A DNA stretch of 64,000 nucleotides, from contig CP136890.1 of assembly GCA_034359265.1 (NCBI GenBank), positions 55,359,501 through 55,423,500 of the forward strand, given 5' to 3'. The notes under the pieces were generated by a model. The model had not been told where the DNA came from. It saw only the letters and a program-made list of their open reading frames with translations, and searched no databases. Below, one piece after another: positions 22,069 through 34,943 of this stretch. The DNA is from Canna indica. Lineage: Eukaryota > Streptophyta > Magnoliopsida > Zingiberales > Cannaceae. The first letter of the stretch is position 1, and each line of letters opens with the position of its first letter. Position numbers and translations under genes: made by a program.

Positions 22069-23770
22069 CCTTTAGGAGTTCCAGCCACCTCCTCTGCCTG
22101 AGGTTCAGCTCCTTTTGGGTAAGCAAGTACTAAAGGCTCTTGTGATCCATATAGATCTCGCAAGTCTCCCCATACAAGTAGCGTCGCTAGAGCATCAGTG
22201 CAAAAACCACTGCTGCCAGCTCTCGGTCGTGCGTCGGATAGTTCCTTTCATGAACTTTTAGCTGGCGGGACGCATAGGTTATGACTCTGCCAAACTGCAT
22301 TAGAATGCAGCCCAAGCCAACCCGAGAGGCATCACAGTAAACTACAAACCCTCCTGAGCCGAAAGGTACATCCAACACGGGTGAAGATGTCAAACATTCC
22401 TTGAGCTTTTGAAAGCTCACCTCACACTTGTCGTCCCAAATGAACCTGACCTTTTTTTGAGTCAACCAAGTCAAAGGGGCTGCAATTCTGGAGAAGTTCT
22501 CCACGAACTTCCGATAGTACCCGACCAAACCAAGAAAACTATGGATTTCAGTCACGCTAGTTGGCCGCCTCCAGTTCTGCACCACTTCCACCTTTGCAGG
22601 ATCTACCCTTATCCCTTCCTTGGACACTACATGGCCCAGGAACCCTACACTTTCCAACCAGAATTCACACTTAGAAAATTTTACAAACAATCGGTGCTCT
22701 CTGAGGGTTTTCAGGACCATTCTCAAGTGCTTGGAGTGCTCCTCTTCACTCTTGGAGTATACCAGGATGTTATCAATGAAGACAATCACAAAGCTGTCCA
22801 GGTACTCCTTAAATACCATGTTCATTAGGTCCATGAAGGCAGCAGGTGCATTGGTTAGACCAAAGGACATCACTAGGAACTCGTAGTGGCCATAGCGAGT
22901 CCTAAAGGCCGTCTTAGGAACATCACAGTCCCAAATTCTCAGCTGATGGTATCCGGACCTTAAGTCTATCTTCGAAAACCATTCTGCCCCCATGCAGCTG
23001 GTCAAACAAATCATCTATCCTCGGCAGTGGATAACGATTCTTGATTGTCACTTTGTTCAGCTGCCTATAGTCGATGCACATGCGCATCGACCAATCCTTC
23101 TTCTTTACGAAGAGTACCGGGGCACCCCAGGGTGACACACTCGGCCGGATGAAACCCAGGTCTAGCATTTCTTGCAATTGTACTTTTAACTCCCTGAGTC
23201 TGACTAGTGCTATCCTATAAGGTGGAATGGAAATCGGCATCACCCCGGGCTGCAGATCAACTTCCCTTCTGGGCGGCAATCTCGGTAATTCCTCGGGAAA
23301 CACATCGGGGAATTCACAGACCACCGAGGTTCCACTGACATTTCTTGCCTCACCCCTTTCCTCCTCGGCCACAAATACAAAGGCCAGGAAGGACTGGCAG
23401 CTGCCCTGAAGCAGCTTACGAGCCTTTAGTGCTGAGATGACCCCAATTGGCTTGCTCCCTCCCTCTCCATGGAAGGTGAACTGCGGCAGCCCAGGCTTGC
23501 TGAACATAACTGCCTTAGCCCTACAATCCAGCATCGCAAAGTGCTCTGCCAACCAATCCTTGCTAAGAATGACATCGAGTTCAAGTGTGGGTAGGAGTGT
23601 CAAATCTGCACTCAGTACATCGCCGCAGATGAGCACTTTGCAGCCTTGGTAAATTGAAGTGGCTAGGATTGCATCGCCCGTAGGCGTTGATACTATCAAT
23701 GACCTGTCAAGCAAGGAAGGTGCCATCGGCTACTCAGTAGCAAATTTGGTAGATACAAACTAGTGCGTGG
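22069..23770 (-). pseudogene. Gypsy B protease, reverse transcriptase and RNase H, broken
   Basis: On minus from 23,770: protease-like region ([20 protein letters not shown]); linker ([20 protein letters not shown]); reverse transcriptase ([52 protein letters not shown]); RNase H ([33 protein letters not shown]). A frameshift near 23,000 splits reverse transcriptase. The active-site box reads FIDNILVYS, with Asn for the second catalytic Asp (codon 22,769-22,771). The protease DTG-like motif region near 23,760 is also degraded. The end at 22,069 is the deletion junction. Confidence 0.9.
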
Positions 23771-23859
23771 CACCCGGATCAAACAAAATATATGCAGTAG
23801 ATGAACATACTAAAATAGTACTTGCTACCACTGGCTTGGACGCCTCTGCCCCAAGATGA

Positions 23860-25060
23860 TTGATAGCATATACCCTAGTAGGCGATCTCCCTTAATGATT
23901 AGTCTGCGGCCCCTTATTCTGCATCTGCCCTCTCTGATCCACTGACCCCACAGACATAGGTGCCTTTCCTTTAGATTGCTCAGGCTTCTGGCCAATTCCC
24001 TCGGGACAATCCTTCTTGAAGTGCCCGACTCGGCCGCACCTATAGCTAGCGTTCGTGTGGCCAAGGCATGACCCCCAATGCCTCCGACTGTAGCTGCCAC
24101 ACTGCGGTTCCTCTAATCTCTGATAACCACCTCCTGACACTTCCGGCTTCACTGATCTAGACCCTGGGCCCCCATGGCTCCGATTGCCATTTTGTCCTCT
24201 CATTCTTTCCAAATGGCACCAAGGATTCTTTCCGAAGGGTTTCATCCACTACACGAGCCAGAGTGGAATCCTCAGTGTAGTGGATGAGACTGCTGATCTG
24301 TGGCCTTAGACCTGCCACAAACCTCTTGACCTTGGCGGTTTCAGATGCCACTAGGGTCGAATGATATTTGGAAAGACGATTGAACTCCATCTCATATTCT
24401 GATACCGCCATGTCTCCAGACTGGCGCAGCATCTCAAAGTCACGGGCGCGCTTCTCACGAACACTCATTGGTAAGTACTGCTCCTCCACAGCCGCCCTGA
24501 ATTTCTCCCACGAAGGAGGTGGTGCGCCTATTGCCCTGTAGGCCCTCCAAGTGTGCAGCCAGACTTTTGCCAGTACCCTCATCTGAAGTCTGACCATACG
24601 AGCCGCTGCCTCCGATGAGGACCCCAGCTCCATGCATAACTCGTAGCAATCCCACAAAAACTCAGTCACTTCCACCTGTCGGTCAGTTCCGATGAACTCT
24701 AGTTCTTTCAGCGTGACGAAGTTGGCATAGGTTGGGGCTCCTGGAGTCCTTACCACATGTTCTACAGTCTCGACCACCTACGGTACCATTGGGATTAAGG
24801 GGCACTGGCTGTGGCGGTGGCTGCTGGGGCAGCTACTGCATCTGCTGGGGATGCTGCTACATCTGCTGTCTCAGTTCTTGCTCCTTGAGGAGCACCTCAG
24901 TTAGCTAAGTTACTTGAGCCTGCAATTGAGCAACTGCTGACTCTTGCCCCTGACCCTCAGACTGCTCCCTATCTCTGCCCCGGGCCCGGCCTCGATCCCG
25001 GCGTCGACGCTTTGTCGAGTTACTGCCGCTGTCGCTCAGTGCAGCACAGGAGCCTCCCAT
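23860..25060 (-). pseudogene. Gypsy B gag, broken
   Basis: The start ATG is at 25,060, followed by a Ser/Arg-rich head, several in-frame stops up to 24,778, then an open capsid-like stretch (24,777-24,157) with LWDCYELCMELGSSSEAAAR, WEKFRAAVEEQYLPMSVREK and YEMEFNRLSKYHSTLVASET. A frameshift at about 24,200 leads to the zinc knuckle YRCGRVGHFKKDCPEG (about 24,010-24,050), whose first Cys is Ser. Gag forms the virus-like particle of the retrotransposon. Confidence 0.85.
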
Positions 25061-25257
25061 GCATTATCACAGAAAAGAAAAATCGCCTGTCACAAAATAA
25101 ATTCTTAACAAAAGCTTTTAAAAATTTACTAACTGCATGATGCGCTGAGTGCAGTCGTGATCGCCCGATCTCGTAGCATGACTATACCTTATGTCGACAC
25201 ACTAGCATATGTCTCATACGGTACCCAACACTTAGTCTTAGTCAAGACCTAACCTTA

Positions 25258-25270
25258 GGCTCTGATACCA
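25258..25270 (-). promoter_or_regulatory. Primer binding site of gypsy B
   Basis: TGGTATCAGAGCC on minus, four bases from the 5' LTR end. It is an exact match to the usual initiator tRNA-Met primer site of plant LTR elements. Confidence 0.85.
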
Positions 25271-25274
25271 ACTT

Positions 25275-27247
25275 TGTCACACCCCAACTGAGGGTGTGTG
25301 ACCAGCCAGGGTCTACATACTACCCTATAGCCTACTACCTAAAGGACGCCGCTACATGATTTGGCACCACCGCCTACCCTCCAACTGCACCATGATGACA
25401 AGCCTCAAATCACTGATCATGCTCTGCAAAACAAAAAGAAACAACTGTGAGTCCACTTGGGACTTAGTGAGTGGTTATTCCGAACCTCCACATAATCCTC
25501 AATTAGACATGCATAAACATATAAGGCAACATAGTATATAGACAGGGAGGTAAGTTACTTTTGGTATGACTACCGACTCAATGGGTCGTTCTGTATAAAC
25601 CATATATGAGAGAAACCTGCCATAACGGCCTAATTAAGCCACTTGGCATCCGGCCCTTAGTGCTTACTTATGGTCTATAAATTCCGAATACACCCGGTCC
25701 TACCATACCATGTTGAATCACACTGGCCGCTCGGGCCACACCATATCAAGATGAAGTCAAGAAATCCCAGGCTATCAACTAGGATGGTCTACTAGTCTCT
25801 GGACACCATCTGGGGTAGCGATAGCTAGTCCCACCCAACTGGGGTCTAACACCTAGCGGGCCCGCTGGTGCATCTCAAGATCCAATCACTGGCTGAGTCA
25901 AGCATTGGTCATTTCCGATTGCCCATGCTTCTCGGCAGACCATCGCAAGCACATCACACAATCAAAATGTCCTAGAGTTTCCTTATATACACTTCTGGTA
26001 GTTGCTCGTAACCAGCCTTAATCCGGCCTACAGGGTCAACAATTTAATGTTACCCTTCGAAAAATGTGTACACCTAATAATTCTAGGTTTCCAATTATGA
26101 ATACAAGAAGCCTTAGAAGTTATGTCACTTCCTAGTTAAGTTTCCATATCTAATATGTACCCTGCAATGTCCTACATGTTATCTAGCGTCATACGCTACC
26201 TTGGGTGAAGAATTTTGTGAACCGGACTTGGAACTTCACCCATTAACATTTTCGGACAGCATATATATATAAAAGAAATGTAAATATAATTCAGCAACAA
26301 CTACCATATATAACTACGAGATTCAATAATAAATATTTATACATTGCATTTAGAATTAAATTCAATGTGAAACCGCTTATCTAGCAGGGTAGGAGAGCAA
26401 TGAATTCAACAAGGCATGTACTATTAAGCAAGGTAAAAATATCACATCATTTCAAAAATTTAAGGAGGAATGATCTAAGGATGGTCGCTATACTATCATT
26501 CCTATAATCACATGCATCAATAAATAGCTTTCTATAGAGTCTTTCCTATGTGTCATCATGTCTCTATTGTTTGAGTACTCTAACTATGGAATTTACCATC
26601 TAAAGCTCACCCTCTCCCTCCCCTATTACTCAAAGAATCGATGAGAAATCACGACGATCCGACAATAGTCAATGAAAAACAGCGAATAAACAATCTCAAT
26701 ACCAAGAACGACGGAAACTCGCGAGAAAATGAAGCCAAGCAATTCTAGGGGTTCGGCTACCCGCCTCCCCCAATCCACCAAATTCAATCACTCACCTTTG
26801 CTTGAGGAAGATGTAGGATTGGACGTTGACGACCTCGGATCTTCCGACGACGACGCGAATCCCGGATCGACCAAGATCTCTCCTCCTTGCTCCTTCTCCC
26901 CCTCTCCCTATGCGCTGCCTTGTGCGGCTCCTAGAAGTGTCGCACAGCAGCTATGATGAGGGATTTTATTTCCTCATCTAACATGCCTTAATTGCCCATA
27001 CAACTTCATACTGACTCAGTCCGAGTTCGACTTGGGTTCCGACTCTATCCGTAACACGAGTCGATCTAACTCGATTAAGGTATAAATGCATAAAAGGAAA
27101 GAGTCATTTAACCAATTTAATTTCATACATCATTAGTCGAGTCATACCTTCTACTCGAGGCGATTCTGAGGCTCGACTCGACTAACTCGGGTCCGGCGCG
27201 CTACACCAAAATAGATTTTTATATTAGGAAATTTTTCGGGTCTTACA
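25275..27247 (-). repeat. 5' LTR of gypsy B, two internal deletions
   Basis: It begins TGTCACACCCC and ends GGGTCTTACA. Compared with the 3' LTR it lacks about 210 bp (near 25,343; present at 19,930-20,140) and about 340 bp (near 26,623; present at about 21,465-21,815). It keeps the splice donor near 26,798 and the acceptor near 25,433 (minus). The TATA region and start-site hairpin equivalents are near 26,915-26,960. Confidence 0.85.
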
Positions 27248-27252
27248 GGACA

Positions 27253-27430
27253 ACACCTGTTGTCCCATGTTCGTTTGCTAAGATATATCATTGACCGGAC
27301 AAGAGTAATGTCTTGGTACAGTACACGAGGCTCATTTTCTTGTTACTCCAATTTGGAGTAACAAGAGCTTGTTACTTTGGTACAAGGTTAAAAATGACAA
27401 CAATAGTCTTTTTCATATATATTTTCAATA
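27253..27430. other. Left inner part of the TIR element, no gene
   Basis: This is AT-rich DNA of the Harbinger-like element to the right of the gypsy insertion. GTACAGTACACGAG-like and GACAACACCTGTTGTCC-like subterminal inverted repeats are seen. No coding potential. Confidence 0.4.
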
Positions 27431-27890
27431 TATGTAAAAAAATTTTAAGAATGTTCGATTTTCCCTAAATGAGTATATTTACATTTAAAGAGAGTATATT
27501 TGGATTTAAAAAAAGTATATTTAGATAGAAAATAAGTATATTTATATACTCAAAGGAATATATTCGGATCAAAAAAAGTATATATAGATAGAAAAGGGGT
27601 ATATCTATATATTTAAAGAGAATATATTTGGATCAAAAGAAAATATATTTAGATATAAAAAAAAATATTTGATAGAAATTGAGTATATTTTGGTAGAAAT
27701 AGTTATATATGTGTTTAGAGAGAATATTTAGATTAAAAGAGAGTATATTTGGACTTAAAAAGAGTATATTTTGATAAAAATTGAGTATATATCAATATTT
27801 AGAGAGAGTATATTTGGATTAAAAGATAATTTATTTTGATAGCATTGATATATATATATAGTATATTTGGATTAAAATTATTCTTTAGTC
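27430..27890. repeat. AT-rich minisatellite, GAGTATATTTGGATTAAAA-type
   Basis: About 15 imperfect copies of a motif near AGTATATTTGGATTAAAA or AGTATATTTAGATAGAAA, 18-30 bp apart, inside the Harbinger-like element. No coding potential; AT content is very high. Confidence 0.75.
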
Positions 27891-28367
27891 AAATAAAACA
27901 CTATGATTATATATACTTACTATGTAATCAGGTATACTCACTATATTAGCAGGTATACTCGGTATGTGAGGCGTTGTGGCCGCGTTGTTGATGACGCTAG
28001 GGCCTTCATGTCACAACATATTAGTTAATTAATCTACTTGTGATATTATTGTAATAAAACATATTAATTGGATTTATAATCATTATGCTAATTAAGATGA
28101 ATATTTAATAATAATAATAATATATGATATTGTCTAATATGCTTTATACGATAAAATGAACAAGAAATAGTGCAAAGGATATTTTTGTCAAATTGTCTTG
28201 TCATGTGTTGTGATAATACAAAACGAACACAATATAGTATTAAAATTGATGTCTAGTACCGTTTGAAACAAACATGGGATTATTTCTTATGTTTTTCTGT
28301 ACAACCTTATATTGTACTGACTAGTCTTGTTCTGTACTAGACAGTTTGCGAAACGAACGTACCCTAA

Positions 28368-28685
28368 GAATTTAAAAGTTTGATTTTTGTAAACTTGAAG
28401 TATACTTTGGCCTAAGTTAACAAAGTGACTTAAAAAAAAAAAATTAATCCCAAACTTCACAGATATACTTAGATTCACTCATGTTACATGTCAAGGTGCC
28501 TAAGTTAGAGAAAACATGAGTAGATAGCAAAATTTGATACTTACCATTTTCATGTTTTCAAGCCTTTTTCGAATAAATCGTGCTTAGTTGAAATTTTGAT
28601 CAAATGACATTAGCTTCACTTCGAACTTGATATATATGCTTTACATGACCATACATTGTTGGCCTAAGGTTTTCAACTTAGATTT
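28368..28685. repeat. Host AT-rich repeat flank
   Basis: Continuation of the pre-insertion host sequence seen at 16,185-17,250. The block around AAGTTAACAAAGTGACTTA (28,398) corresponds to 16,215 and 16,390, and TTTACATGACCAT at 28,640 to 16,567. No gene. Confidence 0.5.
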
Positions 28686-29205
28686 TTATCATGACCCATC
28701 CTAGGGTCACGTGACCGGCCAGGGTATACGTACCTATACCCCGCAGTCTATCCCGTGCACATGCCAACTCAGAATAAAACATAGAGGAAATATGAGACAA
28801 GTTTTATTATAACTAAGAAACAAAATCGGTTTTCATTTTAAGAAATAAAGTTCAGCAAGCCAATAGAGTGCGGAAATAACTAATGAAAAGTTTATCAATT
28901 TTTCTTAAGAAACGTAATCTGAAATCAAACATATGAATGTCCAGAATGACTACAACTCCAAAAATGCTAAAATACCAAGTGCATGATCAAATACTAACAA
29001 GAGTCGACTACGACCCCTAATTAGGACTGCTATGAGATCAATGTAGCTCCTCTGCCCTCCAACCGCACCAAGTGCTCTAGCCACCCTCATTGGTCAGGCC
29101 TTGCAAAAATAAAAAGAAAACAATGGTGAGTCCATAGGAATGTAGTGAGCGGTTCTACCAACCCCCACCACAAAAACCAACCACATAGTAATATACATAT
29201 ATAGA

Positions 29206-32200
29206 TGTTGGGATGGGAATAAGAAACACAGCAGAAATAGAAATTTAAAATATTTGAAATATCCCAAAATAATGATCTACTTTAATAATAATTAACGATT
29301 TCAATCTACGAGAGAAGGGGAAAGGTATACCTTATACCGTGGTTGGATATGGCTGATCCTATCCCCATCTTGAGATGCACACATGCACGTCCTCCAGTGA
29401 TAGTCCACAGCAAGCATCTCGCAACCATAGGGGCAGCGGACACCGGGGCTCGTTGTGGGTCAATGGAGAAGCTTTCTCAATGCCGAAATCCACCTAGGCA
29501 AGGTCGACCCTTCCATCAATAACCGAGCACCAAAAAGGGAGGAAGAGGGGATGAGAAAACAACGGGATGAGAGGGTAGACAAAAGAATACCTCATTGTCC
29601 TTCTTGGATTCCTCCAAGAAGATGAAGTAGGCGGCACACCAAAGTAGATGACACCTTCAATTTAGTTTCACCAACCCCCTCCATGGGGTCCTCGGCCACT
29701 ATTTATAGAGGTAGACCCGGCCCCCCAAAAAACTCTCTCCCCGGAATTCAAAATTCCGGGGTTTGCCTCCAAATATAATTCATATTTTAATGCCTTCATA
29801 ATTAATTCAAAATTAATTAAGTCCAATAAAATATAAACTTTAATTTATCTCCATAAATTAAGAGCCTACAAATAAGAATGATAATTATCTAAACAAACCA
29901 ATTCCCTAAAACGTAGGAAAATGGTTTATCTAGATAATTCAATTTCGTATTTATTAATAGAATTATGATTTATCCTCATAAATCATATATCTATTAATTT
30001 TATGATTTATCTCCATAAATTATATTCTTATTTATTAGAATTTATCCAAATAAATTAATTTCTAACTAATTGATTAGATTCATGGTTGAAAACTAATTTT
30101 CCCACCATGTATATTGATTCAAAATCAATTTATATTTAATTCATAATTAAATATATTCCCAATCATGTAGTTAATTAAATATTTAATTCATAATTAAATT
30201 TAATCAAATACATGAAATATTATAATGAGTCAATCCCTACGATTTAGGGATGCCCTATAAATTAGGGTTACCGAGGAACTCCTTCCTCGTGTATTCGTTC
30301 CTATAGGAAACAACTTTTCTATCATGTTTGTAAACGAGATCCGTATTCGAGTTGCAGCATATCCATGCTAGTAGACATAAAGGGTTGCATTTAGACGTTA
30401 TCACAGAAGGTCCGTTACGAGGTTAGCCTGTTGTGTGTGACCCATTGGGCCCCACACTAAGCCAACAGTGAGTTGTGCATAATGGAGAGTCGGATCTGAT
30501 AGAACGACTTCTATTCAAATCTTATGAGCCTCCACTAAACCCCTTTAGTGTGGTCATAAGGGACTCCACTCACAAGTCAAGATTGATGTCTAGCAACGTA
30601 TCATGACTACCCGAATAGTGTGAGATTCAATCTACAGGGATCGAACGTCCTTCGTTAATTAGTTATCGTGCAACTAAATCCCTCGATTACAATGTCCCGT
30701 AGTCAGCTAGGGTACGGAAGAAGTGTCAAACCCTAATACCGATTCATATATATTCCACCCGCCAAGATGTCGTCTCAATAATTGTCACTTCCCAACTCAG
30801 GGTCACATGAACGGCTTCAAGAACTCCAAGAAATCCAGAAAGAAGGAGGGTGAAACCACTCACCTTGTTCTAGGAGGAAGAGTATGAGAAACTCTAAATT
30901 GGCGGCCTCCGAATTTGGCCTCAAAGGGGGCAGCTCGGCTCAACAAGGGGCGGCGGCTCCAAGGTTCAAGGGGGTGCCGACTACACCAAAGCCGTCGGCT
31001 TGGCTCCATGGAGAGGGGAAGAGAGAGAAAGTAAGAGAGGGGAGGGAGAGAGGCTCGGCGGCTGGCTTGGGGGCGGCGGCTCCGAGGAAGTGGTAGAGGG
31101 GCGGATCGACTTGGCTGGGCGTCTCCTCTCTCTACACGGCTTGTGCGGCTCCAATAGGGAGCCGCAAGCCCTAGGGGGGATTTTATAATCCCTTCCCCTC
31201 CTCTTCAATCCTAACCTTCATTAACCCGCATCCGTCTCAACCCGTATCCAAACCCGTTAACCTCTCAACCCTCTAATCCAACTAAGCTTAATTAATCCTA
31301 TTCTAATCCCATCACAAATTACAAGCAACAACTACATGCACATCCACACATCACATAATTAAACAATCGTGCATTAAACTTAAATAAATTCATCCAATCA
31401 AGGAAAGAAACTACAAAATCAAATTCCTACTCACTCGAGCTCGCAAGCTCGCACCTCGAACTAGCTCGCTAGGCTGCCAATCACAATTAATGACAAAAAT
31501 AATTATCAATATCTAGGATATTACAATAATGAAACGTCAAAAGTATCTTCCTGACTTTCATTTCTACTCTGGCCAGAGATTCCTGAGTCGACACTTGCAG
31601 GGACACATATCACATTATCTCCTGTTACTAGGAGTAACTAATTCCATGTTGGTTGCTCACCTACCTCCATGAAGGCTTCCCCATGCCCAGTAATATCGAC
31701 ACATGACACAGAGGGCCACATAAGGATAGAACCAAAGCAATGGGTCATCACTCACAAAGTAACCATGACAACCTCAGGTCCAAGGACTGCTTGCACCTAC
31801 TATCACCCGAGGAAGATCCTATTGACACTCATGTAAGGATTTCATTTTGTGTTCCTCGTGTAGGTCCATTTAGTGAACTCATTCACTTATGAGCACCTGC
31901 ACTTGTACATTAATGATGACTCATAGGTAACTGTGAGATCAGCTATCCCCTATCGTATAGGGCATATATCAAGTGCACCAGTCTATTCGAAATCATCAAT
32001 CCCCTAATCGGTGATCCTATGACTAGGAACAGTTAGAACAGGGGCATCTGGATTTCAAGTCCCACTGGCATGATCTCATCCCTTAGAATCATTTGCCTGA
32101 ATTCTTCGGGTTCATCATTATCTTTATAAATAAAGATGCAGTATATGATGAAAAGTTACCTCATTAAGTTGATTACCCTTGAATAGTCCCCAAACACATC

Positions 32201-32235
32201 GACATGTGATTGGCTCAAGGGCACTATTCCTTTCA
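29206..32235 (-). repeat. Copia 3' LTR carrying a nested solo LTR
   Basis: Without the insertion at 30,783-31,525 this LTR is about 2.3 kb. It begins (minus) TGAAAGGAATAGTGCCC at 32,235 and ends CATCCCAACA at 29,206. It retains about 730 bp (about 29,357-30,081) that the 5' LTR has lost. A minus-strand TATA-like region lies near 29,695-29,710. No gene is in it. Confidence 0.88.
30783..31525 (-). mobile_element. Short solo LTR of family A in the copia LTR, TSD ATAAT
   Basis: This 743-bp piece begins TGTCACTTCCC and ends GGATATTACA. ATAAT flanks both sides (30,778-30,782 and 31,526-31,530), and the empty site is visible in the other copia LTR near 37,725-37,735. It has lost the middle of the family A LTR, including the hairpin array and leader acceptor. 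It keeps the donor (AAG|GTGAGTGG near 30,860), TATA box and start-site hairpin (GCGGCTCC/GGAGCCGC). Confidence 0.92.
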
Positions 32236-34943
32236 ATCTCCCACTTGCACTTTAGCAAATCATCCCGGTATATGTATTCCAAATTTCAGTGGTAATCGAA
32301 TTTGTTGTTGTGGTAATCAGTATAATCTACATTAATGTCTTTCAGTCATCACCTCTTTTCAACGACGAGGTGACACCGCCTTTTAAGAAAAGCAATGATC
32401 TTCACGGGATCTTAGATCATTAATTTTGAGCAACAGTCCTAGTATTGTCATACAATACCGGTGCTGAACTGGCATCCTCAAGAATAGCTCCCAATGAATG
32501 ATAAACTCATTTATCCGATGCTATCTTAAGCGGTAGAGTAAGTAGCAAAGCACAAAACCTTAGTCACCTTATCGGTAACAGTACGCAGCTAGGAACACTT
32601 TCCTACTTACTGCACCACCATTAAAGGTATCCTTATACCATCATATGGTTTCATCGTCATATAGAGCACCTCTCATCCTTCTCAAGTGCTTGAGAGAGTT
32701 CTCCGTTTGCTCTTCAATGTTTTTCCAGGGTTTTACCCAAAAACTGCTAGATACCTCTAAGGTATAAGCAATATCAAGCCAAGTGCAAAGTATCTAATGA
32801 TGGATCCCACTGCTGAAGCATAATGGATTGCTCTCACCCTTTGTCTTTCCTCAGATGTCTAAGGAGACATCATCTTGAAGAGACTAATGCTATGACTCAT
32901 AGGCAAGTAACCTCTCTTTTACTGCCTTCTATGCTAAACCTCCTTAGCACTGTATCAATATACATGGGCTGGGGCAATCCTGGCATCCTTTCAGATATAT
33001 TCCCCATAAATCTTAATACCGAGTATATAGGAGGCCTTTACCAAATGTACTATGGAGAATCAATATGGGGTAATAACTGGAGTATGGGAACTTGTTTTTC
33101 CCACAAGTAAGTCATACAATATGACTACACTCTCACTAAACACCTTGTCTATACAAGGTTCAACCACATTTTTGATAAAATCAAAACTCTTTTGACTATC
33201 TCATCAAAATGGATGTTTCAACTCTTCGATGCTAGTTGTAGTCCATAAATGGACCTATGCTGCTTGCATATCTTACTCGGTCCAACCTAGGATACGAACT
33301 CCTCTGGCTATGTCATATAGACTTCTTCATAATGGAAGAACGTATTCTAGACACCCACTAGCCAGATCTCGTATTCATAGTACGCACTGATGGCTAGAAA
33401 TATCTTGATGGACTTGAGCGCTGGAACTGGTGAGAATATCTTATTACAGACAAACTATTATCTGGTTTAGATCTTATTCACAGCCAGTCTGATCTTATAG
33501 GTCCACATCTTGCCAGCTGCTCAGATCTTTCCTAAATATCCACCTGCACCCTATAGGAGTTATTCTTTTTGAGCCGATCAACCAAAGTCCATACTTGGTT
33601 TGAGTCGAGTTTAGATTTGCATAATGCCAATGCATGGTGTCAACACATTTGACCATTAAGAGATTGTGGATTGCTTGAGTCTAGGTCATACCCTATGGCT
33701 AGATATCACTCAGGCAGTCTACGCAGTCTCCTAGAAGAGTGATGGAAGTAATAATTGCATAGATTGGTTTAACCTGTGAACTTTCCCCTAGTTGTTGTGA
33801 TTTTATTCGTGGTTACTGAACTTCACCAAGTTCAACATATCTTCCACTCTCACTTCCCTCGAGAAACCCCTTTTTCTCAGAAAATGGTGACAAAACTCCT
33901 TTTGTTCAGTTGGGAGAACTTGATACCCAAAATACTTTTAAGGGTATGCCTCAACATTTGCACCTGGTCAAGTTTGTCATACCTAGGCAACCCCAAATCA
34001 TGAGAGGTCTCAAACTCGATTTCTTGCCATTTCAGATCTTATATGGTGTATCAAAGACATATGAAGTTACGGCCGCTACAATAGCTTATTCCCTGAACAG
34101 AGATTGGAAGCTAAGTATGGATTATATCATATCCAATAGGGTTTGATTCCTCCTTTCAGACACACCATTGTGTCAGGAATGGTCCATACAGAGACAATCT
34201 TATTATCTTTCGAGATAATTCACAAACCTAGTGGATAAGTATTCTTTGCCTTGATCCAATTGAAGGCCTATAATACCTTTTCCAATATATTTCTTTAACT
34301 TCACCTTCATACTCCTTAAACGATTTAAAGGTATCAGGCTTGTGCCCAAACAGGTGGACATACCCGTGCCTAATCATATCGTAGGAGTATTCTTTATGGC
34401 TTGAGTTGTTATCGGCCTACATACATATATGTTGGCTAACTCTATTCAACTCAACGAGCCTTTCGCTAGGTTTGGTGAACAGAGACTCGATCAGAATATT
34501 CTTGAGACACACTTCTCAAGTTCTGACTGTGATTCATAATCGCCCAAAGCCATAAAAGCCAAAAGTAGGTGAGGTTAATTTTATCTCTTTGTGTGTTCGT
34601 ACAAAAAATATTTATCATAAACTTCAAAACCATTAAACCAATTGAGACGTGTCTAGTCACATACAACTCATCAGAATGGTTCATGAGACAACTATTGCCT
34701 TTTAAACAACTTTTCACAACCTTGTTCAGGAAACAAAGGAAAAATGACGTTCTTTTATCAACACTGGAGCAAATCAATTATACAATTCAATGGTCTTTTC
34801 CAAATAGCAGACTTATACAATAGGTTCCTAGAGCTAAGGCTGTAACTATTGCGCCTATCGCCTTCCCAAAGGTCGTAGTTGCCTTTTGTCAAGTCTTCTA
34901 CTTTTCTTCTTCTCCTGCAACATCTTGCAGATGATGATTGATA
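32236..34943 (-). pseudogene. Copia pol (integrase, reverse transcriptase, RNase H), heavily decayed
   Basis: Minus-strand fragments in order: integrase approach (about 34,460-34,700); integrase core with NGVSERRNQTLLDMI near 34,130-34,190; linker with WGCLGMTNL near 34,000; reverse transcriptase from about 33,420 (MNTRSG, SIGPF near 33,240); the RT C-terminal stretch around 32,830-32,900 (SKMMSPTSEERQR-like); RNase H to about 32,350. Stops and frameshifts occur in every part. A second, shorter copy lies at 2790-4094 on the other strand. Confidence 0.8.

Larger units (their letters stand above)
19858..27247 (-). mobile_element. Ty3/gypsy element B with intact ends, TSD GGACA, dead
   Basis: This is an LTR retrotransposon on minus. 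The 5' LTR is 25,275-27,247, the internal region about 22,069-25,274, and the 3' LTR 19,858 to about 22,068. GGACA flanks both ends (19,853-19,857 and 27,248-27,252). The domain order gag, protease, reverse transcriptase, RNase H marks it as Ty3/gypsy; a deletion then runs from RNase H through integrase into the start of the 3' LTR (junction about 22,068). The catalytic Asp of reverse transcriptase is changed and several frames are broken, so it cannot move by itself. Confidence 0.9.
19815..28364. mobile_element. Harbinger/Tourist-like TIR element, split by a gypsy insertion
   Basis: The left end is GGGTCCGTTCGTTTCGCA (from 19,815); the right end on the reverse strand is GGGTACGTTCGTTTCGCA (to 28,364). 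The 3-bp direct repeat TAA flanks both (19,812-19,814 and 28,365-28,367). This combination is typical of PIF/Harbinger-type and Tourist MITE elements. With the gypsy B insertion removed, the element is about 1.15 kb and AT-rich, with no transposase frame, so it is non-autonomous. Family assignment is from TIR and TSD only. Confidence 0.7.

Noticed and set aside
22409..22886. Plus-strand open frames of 88-139 codons
   Set aside because: They are antisense shadows of the gypsy B reverse transcriptase.
27430..27890. AT-rich replication origin or matrix attachment region
   Set aside because: Only a high-AT minisatellite inside a TIR element can be shown; nothing specific supports an origin.
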